Of a stretch of DNA of 9,826 nt, positions 1 to 6,842 are shown piece by piece. The stretch lies in NCBI GenBank assembly GCA_021819345.1, contig JAKARG010000088.1:1-9826 (forward strand), in the 5' to 3' direction. Origin of the DNA: Actinomycetes bacterium. GTDB taxonomy: Bacteria; Actinomycetota; Acidimicrobiia; Acidimicrobiales; Palsa-688. The notes below the pieces were generated by a model. The model was not told where the DNA came from. It ran no database searches and was given only the letters and a program-made list of their open reading frames with translations. Made by a program: the position numbers and the translations under genes. Position 1 is the first letter of the stretch, and the number at the start of each line of letters is the position of its first letter.

Positions 1-3000
1 ATCTGCCACCAGCAGCCACCGGGTTCGTGGCGCCGGATGCAGAGCTCCCCTGGACCCAGATTGGGTAGGACACCAGGGCCGCAGAGCCGGCGGGGACGCT
101 CGAGAGCCCGAGAATCGGGTTCGCATCCACGCCCAGGCCAGCGTCAATGGAGGCGCAGAGCACGGCGATGCTTCCACCACCGGCAGCGATCGAATAGCTC
201 TGGTGGCAGAAGCGAACCGTCCTTGATGTGTTGGTCGATTCAGTGTCCAGAGCGATCTTGGGGCCGAGCTCGATGTAGGGACCGGCGAGATCCTCCACCA
301 GGAACGATATCCGTAGAAGTGCTCGGACCGACAGCGACGTCCCGACCGAGAGGCTGACGGTCGGAACCGGAACGCAGGCTTTGAGTGACGCCGCGGCCGA
401 GGTCCCGCTTCCGGTCACGCTCTGTCCGCCGCAGCTGAGACCGGGGGCGGGTGTTTGCCATCGTCCATTACTGTAAGTCAAGCCCAAGCTGGCCGTGGCG
501 TTGGCGTCGACGGCTGTGGATAGGTTTCCTATCACGTTACCGCTCGCGTCCAGCTGCAGGCTCGCCGTCGGAAAGACGAGCACTCCGGGTGCTACTGGAA
601 AGCCGGGGAGGTCGAGCGGCAAACCAAGCGTGATGTCGCGACTCACCTTGATACCACTCGTCGAGGACAGGGCGACTCGGGTGTCCATTGTCAACGACCC
701 GGTGAGACTGAAGGAGCGGAGGGAGAATCCAGAGATCGTCGCGCAAGCGCTGATCGATGGCGTCAACGCGAGCGATGCATCGACACCCAGGCTACTGCTC
801 ACGCCAACGTCTGTCGAGGCGGCGCGGCTAGTGCTGCCCTGGGTCTGTGGGGGTGCTGTCGGCTGAGCCGAGGGCGATACGCTGCTATCGACCACGTTTC
901 CGGTGGGAGCGTCCTGGGCGGTCTCCACGGCTGCCGACGAGGCGAGGTTCACGTCGCCGCCGAGCGTTGCGGTGCCGGGGCTTACCGTAGTGACGGTACA
1001 GGTCGCGCTCTTTTGTGGTGCCTCGAAGAGATATTGATCACACCCCACTCCTCCGGCCGGAGTAGAATACGAGCACATCGATGCATCGGCAGGGCTCTCG
1101 TACGCCCCGTCAACAGCTTCGACCCACGTCAGGACGGTGCTGCCATTCCCCGGTACGAGCGGGGTCGTGATCCTCAGTTCATGGCCCCCTTCCTCTGTGG
1201 TGAAGGGTGTGCACGAAGGACCAGGGCAGGGGATGGTCACAGACGCCGTCGTGGTCGTTGCTACGAAGTGTACGGCGGTCACGTCGGTGAGCCCGATACC
1301 GGCTACAGTCACGGAGGTGCCCCCTGCAGTCGGCCCTTCGCGTCGACTGAGGTAGGTGACGAGCGGACCGACGTCGAGGGTGAGCTGATTGGTGTAATGC
1401 GAACCAGTCGTGTCGGTGACCCGCAGCGTGAACCCGTAGGAGCCCGGGGCGGTGGGTGTGCCAGCGAAGCTTCCGTCGGCACTGAGCGTCACGCCGGGCG
1501 GCAGCGCTCCGCTGACAACACTGAAGTGGAACGGGGGCGTTCCCCCGCAGGGTTGATAGGCTTGGTACCCGGGGCCCAATCCGGCGCACGACGGCGGCAA
1601 GAGTGCAAGGGAGGCGTGGTAGGGGCTTCCGGCCTCGGCAGGGGGAAGGCTGTCGAGGAAACGAGGACCACTGCCGATCGTGAGCCAGAGCTCTGCGGTG
1701 GTCGAGGCGCCGAGGGAGTCGGTCACTCGGGCAACGAACCAAGCAGCTCCGGCAGCGCCTGGGACTCCCTGAAGTACGCCGTTACCGCCCAGGGCCAGGC
1801 CGCTCGGCAGCGTGCCGGGGTTGGCCATGCTCCACGTGTAGCCAGGCTTACCGCCAGCGGCCTCGAGCACGGCGTGGTAGCGGCCGAGATGCTCAGCGCA
1901 CGGCAAGGAGGACGTGACGATCCGCAAGGTCGAGGAATCTCCGATCACCATCCGAGAGCGGAGGGTCTCCTCGACCGTGCCGGGTACCGCCGCGACCACC
2001 TCGTCGAGGTGGTCGCGGGGGATGGAGCGTGGTATGTGGTAGTCGATCGTCACCGTGCCGTTCGGGGCGGTGGTGAAGCCGGTCGGGCTCTGACCGAGGG
2101 GGCTCCCGGCGGCGCGTGCAGTGCCGAAGGGGACCGCGTATGGTGCCTTCTGGCGGAGCGAGAGCAGTACACGAGCCCCGGCGATCGCCGTTCCGGCACA
2201 CGTCTCGGCTTCGACAGTGAGCCTCTGCGTGCCGCCGTGCCCGCTCGGTGAGCTGAGATGGTCCGGTGCGAACACCAGCCTGCCGATTGGGCTGGACGCT
2301 GTGGTGAGCGACCCGGGGAGGTATGCCTGGCTTGGCCGGGCCGCCATCTGCAGGATGAGTGGATAGACGCGTTGACCGCTTTGTCCAGACACCGAGGACT
2401 CCGTGTAGTAGCCGACGGCGAAACAGGATCCGCTGCTGCAGGCCACGCCGGCGACCTGGACGTCGGTGGAGTCCGGCTGGGCGAGAGCAGTCGCAGACCA
2501 GTGCCGCCCGTTCCAGTGCTCTGCCACGGCACGCCAGGTTGGTACTGCAGTCGCGTAGTCCGTAGCCAATGGGCTGATGGACCACTCGTCGCCGAGGAGC
2601 CAACAGTTGGTGGTCGAGAGGCAGGCAACCGACGGGTTCGCAAGGCCTCCAGACGACGGTGGGGGAGTCGAGAGCTTCTCTGGTGACCAGGTGCTGCCGT
2701 TCCAGTGATCGGCGAGGAACTTCTCGCCGAAGCTGGTCTCGAGGCTGGCTGCGTTGGAGGGGTTGTCGCCGACCGCCCAGCACGAGGAGGAGTCGTTGCA
2801 GGCAACAGATGTGAACTGGTCGATCGGGCCCGAGTACGTCGCCGGTGGACTGGTCGTCGGCTCCCGCAGCCAACCGCGGCTGGGCGAGTACCCGGCCACG
2901 AAGGTGTCGGCACACGGCTGCTGGAGCCCGGGGGTGGGCTTGCAGCGGGCGGGGACGGCTCCAGCCATCCAGCAATAGCCACTGTGCGGGCTGCAGGCGA

Positions 3001-5032
3001 GACTCTTGATCCCGGCCGTCGGCGGCAGGTTCCCGGCGTCGTGAGCGAGGGACCATCCCAGACGGCCGGAGTGCTTGCTGTAGCGAAGCAGGGACTGGAC
3101 GCTACCGGCACCGTAGAGGTACCCGCCGCCCGGGAGGCCGTTGGAGCCGGCGGCCCAGCACTCCGACACCGATGCACAGGCAAGGACTACGACGGGGCCA
3201 GCTGCCTTCATCAGAGCCGGCTCTGTCGCCTCGGCCCACTGGTGCCCGTCCCAGTGCAGGAGCAGACCGCTGCCGTCCGTCCCCGGTCCCGCGCCCTGCC
3301 AGCCGCCGGCCCAGCAGTCGTTGGGGGCGGGACAGGCGATCGCGTCGAGAGAGTCCGCGGGTCCGGCTGGCGACGACGGGCTCGGTGTCGTCACCCGCCT
3401 CCAGGTGTCCCCGTCCCAGTGCAGCGCAACGGTGCTCGATGGCCCCTCCCCCGAGCTCGCCGTCGGTCCGGTCGATACGCTCCCGACTGCCCAGCAGTCG
3501 CTACTACTGGTGGCGCAGGTGACTGCATTGAGCTGCGTACCAACCCCGGGAAGGCCTGCTGCGGGCACCACTCGCCAGCGCGACGCCGTGGCAGCAGCGG
3601 AGGCCGGGGTCGTCGGGGCCACCGTGACCGTGATCGCGGCGGCGGCGACGAGCACGTACCGAGGGCCGGTCTGCATCGTCCAGCGGTCAACAGCGCAGCC
3701 ATAGTGCTGGGCCTGGGCGATCTGGGACGAGTCGAGCTCGGCGATGTTGTCCCCGTTGCCCCACTGGGGGGGAGCACCGGCTGCCCAGTTCGTTGCAGAA
3801 GCGATGTCGTAGCCGTGCTCTTCCAGTGCGAAGGCGAACAGCACATGGTAGGTCCCGGGACGATTCGGGGCGGTGAGGCTGACTGCGGTGGTGTACGTGC
3901 CGCTTCCCGTCGGAATCGAGTGGTCGATCGTCCAATAGCTGGTTGCGGGATCACCCCACGAGGGGGTCCCGATCAGCGGTGCGACGTCGAAGGACTGCCC
4001 GGAGTTGTCGGCCGAAAGAACGACCTCACCAGAGAGGAGCCCCCCCGGTGTGGTCGCAACTGTCAGTTGGCCGGGAGCCACATTGGAGAAGGTTCCCCCT
4101 CCACCGAGCACGACCAAGCGGCCCGGTACCACCGATTGCCTCAATCCCCGAAGGCCGCTCGTGCACTCGTCCACCGAGGTCACCACGGGGGGCCGAAGCA
4201 TGGGGCTGGTGCTGGTCGCCGGAGTCCTGAGGCCACCGTCACCGCTGGGTGCCACCGGCGCACCCGGAGTGAGCACGAACACCCCGAGCAGCGCGGCGGC
4301 GAAGCCCGGCGTTTGCCCGCCGGCGGACTGGTAGGTCGAGAGCGTGAAGCTGTAGCTGCCGGCGGCGGCATCGCTGATCTGGGCGATCTCGACGTCGAGC
4401 GCGGATCCCTGAGGTGCGCTCGAGGCATCCACGACCACCTTGCTGCTACCGGTGATCGAGATCGTCTGGGAGCTGCTCGCCACGCCCACGAGGAGGACGA
4501 GAGCCCCCGGGGTGGGCACGTCGACGCTCGTTGTCGCAGTCTCGGTAGGACCGGGGCTGGTCGACTCGGCGAACTGGTCGGTGTAGGTGCTGAAGCCGGA
4601 GGTCGCCACGCCGCCGATCGCCGAGTAGGCCGACTCGGTAGAGAAGGAGTCGTGATCACCGGTTGTCGCAGCGAGCCCTACGCCGATGTCACCCGCCGAG
4701 TCCGATGCGGTCTTGATCGTTCCGGTGCTGAAGCCGGTGCTCGGCTCACCACCGCCGGTGGAGAACCCATAGATATAGAGCTGATGGCCGGCCGGTAGGG
4801 AGAGGCTGTTCGCCTGCTGGAGAACCGTTGCGCCAGTGGCCGAGGGCGGGTGAACGGTCGTGTGGATGGGTGGGCTCGCCGCCGCTGGCACGGTGGATAG
4901 CGAGCCCACGAGCGCGCTGAGCAGCACCGAGGTGGCAATGAAGGCAAGGCGGCGCAGCAGCTCGATACGACGTCGGCCCGCCCACAACGCCGACGCGACA
5001 TGAGCCCGTCGGGACCCCCCGGGAGATGCCAC
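1..5032 (-). CDS. Giant secreted multidomain surface protein (propeller repeats, Ig-like and IPT/TIG domains), 3' end outside window
   Basis: This frame is open from a GTG at 5032 to the left edge: 1677 codons with no stop, read line by line. The previous in-frame stop is TGA at 5041-5039, so GTG 5032 is the first possible start; a GGAGGT lies 10 nt upstream. Domains by residue: signal peptide 1-52 (arginines at 20-22 and 27-28, hydrophobic 29-48, likely cut after Ala-Ala-Ala at 50-52); beta-rich unnamed module 53-278; second unnamed module 279-478; seven Cys-Cys-Trp repeats 499-897, probably a beta-propeller; Ig-like segment about 920-1038; two putative-Ig (He_PIG-like) domains 1039-1120 and 1121-1222; IPT/TIG-like domain 1224-1338; Ser/Thr/Ala-rich linker about 1365-1415; unnamed beta-rich region to the edge. 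Export through Sec is likely. The anchor, if any, lies outside the window. Such modules usually mediate extracellular binding; no enzyme motif was seen. It lies 97 bp after the DUF4234 gene. The reading frame is secure; the function is unknown. Confidence 0.93.
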   Translation of the reverse strand, partial: MASPGGSRRAHVASALWAGRRRIELLRRLAFIATSVLLSALVGSLSTVPAAASPPIHTTVHPPSATGATVLQQANSLSLPAGHQLYIYGFSTGGGEPSTGFSTGTIKTASDSAGDIGVGLAATTGDHDSFSTESAYSAIGGVATSGFSTYTDQFAESTSPGPTETATTSVDVPTPGALVLLVGVASSSQTISITGSSKVVVDASSAPQGSALDVEIAQISDAAAGSYSFTLSTYQSAGGQTPGFAAALLGVFVLTPGAPVAPSGDGGLRTPATSTSPMLRPPVVTSVDECTSGLRGLRQSVVPGRLVVLGGGGTFSNVAPGQLTVATTPGGLLSGEVVLSADNSGQSFDVAPLIGTPSWGDPATSYWTIDHSIPTGSGTYTTAVSLTAPNRPGTYHVLFAFALEEHGYDIASATNWAAGAPPQWGNGDNIAELDSSQIAQAQHYGCAVDRWTMQTGPRYVLVAAAAITVTVAPTTPASAAATASRWRVVPAAGLPGVGTQLNAVTCATSSSDCWAVGSVSTGPTASSGEGPSSTVALHWDGDTWRRVTTPSPSSPAGPADSLDAIACPAPNDCWAGGWQGAGPGTDGSGLLLHWDGHQWAEATEPALMKAAGPVVVLACASVSECWAAGSNGLPGGGYLYGAGSVQSLLRYSKHSGRLGWSLAHDAGNLPPTAGIKSLACSPHSGYCWMAGAVPARCKPTPGLQQPCADTFVAGYSPSRGWLREPTTSPPATYSGPIDQFTSVACNDSSSCWAVGDNPSNAASLETSFGEKFLADHWNGSTWSPEKLSTPPPSSGGLANPSVACLSTTNCWLLGDEWSISPLATDYATAVPTWRAVAEHWNGRHWSATALAQPDSTDVQVAGVACSSGSCFAVGYYTESSVSGQSGQRVYPLILQMAARPSQAYLPGSLTTASSPIGRLVFAPDHLSSPSGHGGTQRLTVEAETCAGTAIAGARVLLSLRQKAPYAVPFGTARAAGSPLGQSPTGFTTAPNGTVTIDYHIPRSIPRDHLDEVVAAVPGTVEETLRSRMVIGDSSTLRIVTSSLPCAEHLGRYHAVLEAAGGKPGYTWSMANPGTLPSGLALGGNGVLQGVPGAAGAAWFVARVTDSLGASTTAELWLTIGSGPRFLDSLPPAEAGSPYHASLALLPPSCAGLGPGYQAYQPCGGTPPFHFSVVSGALPPGVTLSADGSFAGTPTAPGSYGFTLRVTDTTGSHYTNQLTLDVGPLVTYLSRREGPTAGGTSVTVAGIGLTDVTAVHFVATTTTASVTIPCPGPSCTPFTTEEGGHELRITTPLVPGNGSTVLTWVEAVDGAYESPADASMCSYSTPAGGVGCDQYLFEAPQKSATCTVTTVSPGTATLGGDVNLASSAAVETAQDAPTGNVVDSSVSPSAQPTAPPQTQGSTSRAASTDVGVSSSLGVDASLALTPSISACATISGFSLRSFSLTGSLTMDTRVALSSTSGIKVSRDITLGLPLDLPGFPVAPGVLVFPTASLQLDASGNVIGNLSTAVDANATASLGLTYSNGRWQTPAPGLSCGGQSVTGSGTSAAASLKACVPVPTVSLSVGTSLSVRALLRISFLVEDLAGPYIELGPKIALDTESTNTSRTVRFCHQSYSIAAGGGSIAVLCASIDAGLGVDANPILGLSSVPAGSAALVSYPIWVQGSSASGATNPVAAGGR
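2342..3538 (-). repeat. Seven coding repeats, probable seven-bladed beta-propeller within the giant protein
   Basis: Residues 499-897 of the giant protein hold seven copies of a roughly 60-residue unit. Each has Cys, 4 to 6 residues, Cys, then Trp (Phe in the last): 506/513, 567/573, 619/625, 680/687, 745/751, 804/810 and 865/870. The second cysteines are 52 to 64 residues apart. Units 1, 2, 5 and 6 continue to an HW[DN]GxxW motif (538-544, 593-599, 776-782, 839-845). Units 3 and 4 have diverged, and unit 4 has two extra cysteines at 697 and 707. The seventh unit lacks the HWxGxxW strand, whereas a lone Trp-containing strand (RWRVVP, 485-490) precedes unit 1. That is what a propeller closed by its N-terminal strand would show. 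Disulfides within each unit and the propeller fold are inference. Repeats of this CWAVG / HWNG type are familiar in secreted actinobacterial proteins. Confidence 0.8.
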
Positions 5033-5042
5033 TCGAGCTCAG

Positions 5043-5048
5043 ACCTCC
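5043..5048 (-). promoter_or_regulatory. Ribosome binding site of the giant secreted protein
   Basis: The minus strand reads GGAGGT here, 10 nt before the GTG at 5032. It supports a GTG start and a long signal-peptide n-region over the only nearby alternative, a TTG at 4987, which has no comparable site. Confidence 0.7.
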
Positions 5049-5062
5049 AGAGTGAAGCTTGT

Positions 5063-5078
5063 CATGAATGTGCTCATG
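5063..5078. promoter_or_regulatory. Short spaced inverted repeat upstream of the giant gene
   Basis: CATGA and TCATG arms of 5 bp are separated by 6 bp, centred about 38 bp before the GTG at 5032, in the 97-bp gap after the DUF4234 gene. It could be an operator half-site pair or chance. I found no convincing -35/-10 pair in the gap. Confidence 0.2.
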
Positions 5079-5129
5079 CGGCTCGGTGCAGGATGCTCGC
5101 AACGGTCGAAGCCGTCGCAGGTCACCCCG

Positions 5130-5717
5130 TCAGCTCCCCGCCCAGAGCCGGTTCAGCGCCCCCTGCACCTTCACGAACCAGACGATCCCGCCGACGAGGG
5201 GAAGGAGCACCCAGAAGCCGGTCACGGCCCGCACGGGGGAGGGGTCGGCTCGTCCGGCGTAGGCCGACTCGATCTCGTAGGGGAGGAGGAAGGCGACCAC
5301 CGGGCTGACGAACAGCCACAGCAGCACGGCCACAACGCCCCCGATGCCTCGGCCGCTGTAGCTCCGCAGCTCCTCGTTCACCGCATAGGCCCAGAAGAAA
5401 CCGTAGATACCGAGGGTGACGACGAACAGTAGGACCGACGTGCCGATGGGCCGCACTCTGCCGGGCCGCCCAGACCCGTGCGCGGCACCTGGTGTCGGCG
5501 CGTGGGCGGTCAGCACCGGTTGGGTGCCCAGGCCCTCGGTGGTTGAGGCGAGGTCGGTGTCGAGCTGCGCGACGGCCTTCTCCCAATTGCTCGTCGTACC
5601 TGCTGTGGCCCCGACGAGCCCCGGATCGGCCTCGGGGTCGCTCTTGGTCCCACAGTTGCCGCAGAATGCGGCACCCTGCCCGATCTCGCCGCCACAGTTG
5701 CCACAGAAACTAGCCAT
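5130..5717 (-). CDS. Zinc-ribbon DUF4234 membrane protein
   Basis: A 195-residue integral membrane protein of unknown role. Residues 5, 8, 19 and 22 form a CxxC-x10-CxxC zinc ribbon (CGNCG twice). A Ser/Thr/Ala/Pro-rich linker follows, then a DUF4234-like region from about 88 to 192 with three hydrophobic segments near 92-112, 125-146 and 166-182, including the typical TLGIYGFFW stretch and a conserved-looking NEELR. The start is ATG 5717: it follows a strong GGAGGAGGT at 8 nt spacing and puts the zinc ribbon at the N-terminus. The frame is open further upstream to 5978, but that part is antisense-like and low complexity. The gene overlaps the end of the preceding zinc-ribbon gene by 8 bp, so translational coupling is likely. 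DUF4234 proteins are uncharacterised, and the zinc ribbon probably faces the cytoplasm. Family assignment is from pattern recognition. Confidence 0.92.
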   Translation of the reverse strand: MASFCGNCGGEIGQGAAFCGNCGTKSDPEADPGLVGATAGTTSNWEKAVAQLDTDLASTTEGLGTQPVLTAHAPTPGAAHGSGRPGRVRPIGTSVLLFVVTLGIYGFFWAYAVNEELRSYSGRGIGGVVAVLLWLFVSPVVAFLLPYEIESAYAGRADPSPVRAVTGFWVLLPLVGGIVWFVKVQGALNRLWAGS

Positions 5718-6804
5718 CCGTTCGTACCTCCTCCATCGGGCTCCCACAGTTGGCGCAGAGAGGGTCTGTCGAAGTGCCCTTCGGCGAGCCGCAGCGGGGG
5801 CACCGGCCCAGTCCTGGCTCGATCGTGCCGTCCGCTTCACCGTCGCCTCCTTCGTCCGGGGCTGCTGGCGCGCCCCCCGGTCGAGGGTGGCCATCGGTGC
5901 CGGCGGTCCCCCCGGCGGGTCCGGCGCCCGCAGCGGTCGGCGGGTCCCCCGAGGGGTCCGAGGAGAGAACCCGTCCATCGGTCTCGGGTGCCACTGCCTC
6001 GGCTCCGCATCCCTCGCAGAAGCGGGTCCCGCGGCTGTTCGGTCGCCCGCACACGGCGCATGCGGGCCCTGCCGGCGAGCCCGAGGCTGTCGACGCTACG
6101 GGTCGTAGGTCCGACGGGGGCGGGCCCACGGCCCGGCCCCCGGTCGCCCGGCCAGCCGCCTGCGTTGCCGACCCGGCCGCGCCGATTGCTCCCCGGGAGG
6201 CCCCGACCAACCGGTCGACGAGCGGCTCGCGCGTGCCGGCCAGGGTCACCCCGGCCCCGATCAGGGCCATGAAGGCCCCCGCCGAGACGTTCCCGAAGCC
6301 CGAGACGTTCCCGAATCCGAGGGACCGGACCGTGAGCACGAGGAAGAGGAACACGCCGAGCAGCTCGAGGGCAGCGCAGATGGCGTAGGCCTGACCGAGC
6401 GGGATGGGGAGCCGGAGAGCTCCCCGTCCATCGGAGGTGACCGAGCGGGCGAGCAGGATCACCACCGCTCCGAGGAAGCCGACGAAGCAGAACCAACCCC
6501 AGCGATGGAATCCGTCGATACTGAGCGGCCCGTAGCTCCACCAGGGCACGAGCATCGCTATGAACACGAACAGCGTCGCTCCGGCGACGACCCGCTCGCC
6601 GGCGCTCCAGGCGCTGGGGGATATCGACCAGCCCGGCGCTGGGCCACCGGCCGGGTCCACCTTCCGAGACCGAGCGCCTTCGTGCGTCGAGGGTCCAACC
6701 CCAGCGCCGGGAGCGCCCACGCTCCCGAGCTCGACCCCGCAGTTCGAGCAGTAGCGAGCTGCTCCTCGCTCGTAGGCGAAGCCGCAGTTATGGCAGAAAG
6801 GCAT
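5710..6804 (-). CDS. Membrane protein with three zinc ribbons
   Basis: A 364-residue protein I cannot assign to a named family. It has an N-terminal zinc ribbon (Cys 4, 7, 19, 22), a proline/glycine linker, four hydrophobic segments (about 71-90, 103-120, 137-160, 174-190), a second zinc ribbon after the membrane part (Cys 249, 252, 263, 266), a Gly/Ala/Pro-rich acidic linker (about 270-333) and a third C-terminal ribbon (Cys 335, 338, 350, 353). All four ligands are present in each ribbon. With an even number of helices both ends should lie on the same side, presumably the cytoplasm. ATG 6804 is preceded by GGGAGGT at 8 nt. It starts 38 bp after the lipoprotein gene and overlaps the DUF4234 gene by 8 bp. 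The two neighbours share the N-terminal ribbon plus membrane plan and may work together. A scaffold or envelope-sensor role is inference only. Confidence 0.92.
   Translation of the reverse strand: MPFCHNCGFAYERGAARYCSNCGVELGSVGAPGAGVGPSTHEGARSRKVDPAGGPAPGWSISPSAWSAGERVVAGATLFVFIAMLVPWWSYGPLSIDGFHRWGWFCFVGFLGAVVILLARSVTSDGRGALRLPIPLGQAYAICAALELLGVFLFLVLTVRSLGFGNVSGFGNVSAGAFMALIGAGVTLAGTREPLVDRLVGASRGAIGAAGSATQAAGRATGGRAVGPPPSDLRPVASTASGSPAGPACAVCGRPNSRGTRFCEGCGAEAVAPETDGRVLSSDPSGDPPTAAGAGPAGGTAGTDGHPRPGGAPAAPDEGGDGEADGTIEPGLGRCPRCGSPKGTSTDPLCANCGSPMEEVRTDG
5726..5734 (-). promoter_or_regulatory. Ribosome binding site fixing the start of the DUF4234 gene
   Basis: The minus strand reads GGAGGAGGT, 8 nt before ATG 5717 and inside the 3' end of the upstream zinc-ribbon gene. 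It decides for this start against in-frame codons up to 5978. Confidence 0.85.
6283..6318. repeat. 18-bp tandem duplication in the triple zinc-ribbon gene
   Basis: Two adjacent 18-bp copies differ at one base (6283-6300 and 6301-6318). In the protein they repeat a GFGNVS hexapeptide around residues 163-174, in the loop between the third and fourth hydrophobic segments. The reading frame is kept. It looks like a recent slippage duplication. Confidence 0.9.
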
Positions 6805-6812
6805 CCGATCAG

Positions 6813-6819
6813 ACCTCCC
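6813..6819 (-). promoter_or_regulatory. Ribosome binding site of the triple zinc-ribbon gene
   Basis: The minus strand reads GGGAGGT, 8 nt before ATG 6804, within the 38-bp gap after the lipoprotein gene. No terminator-like hairpin was seen in this gap, which agrees with co-transcription. Confidence 0.8.
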
Positions 6820-6842
6820 GGTCCTGGACTTTGGGCTATGTC

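Noticed and set aside
1013..2251. 412-codon open frame on the plus strand
   Set aside because: Same register effect as above. The product is a Gly/Arg-rich string without recognisable structure, and the minus strand here codes Ig-like and IPT/TIG-like domains.
1893..3183. Two long minus-strand frames (387 and 377 codons) overlapping the propeller region
   Set aside because: They are out of phase with the frame that contains the seven repeats. Their products are Arg/Pro/Ser-rich low-complexity sequence typical of shifted frames in GC-rich genes.
2705..4798. 697-codon open frame on the plus strand
   Set aside because: Its codons are exactly in register with the giant minus-strand gene, so a plus-strand stop needs TTA, CTA or TCA on the minus strand, all rare here. 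It ends where the minus strand uses a CTA leucine. Its product shows no domain, while the minus frame has a signal peptide and ordered repeats.
5718..5978. N-terminal extension of the DUF4234 protein by 87 residues
   Set aside because: The extension would overlap the zinc-ribbon gene almost wholly out of phase and has Arg/Pro-rich composition. A strong ribosome binding site sits before ATG 5717, which also puts the zinc ribbon at the N-terminus.
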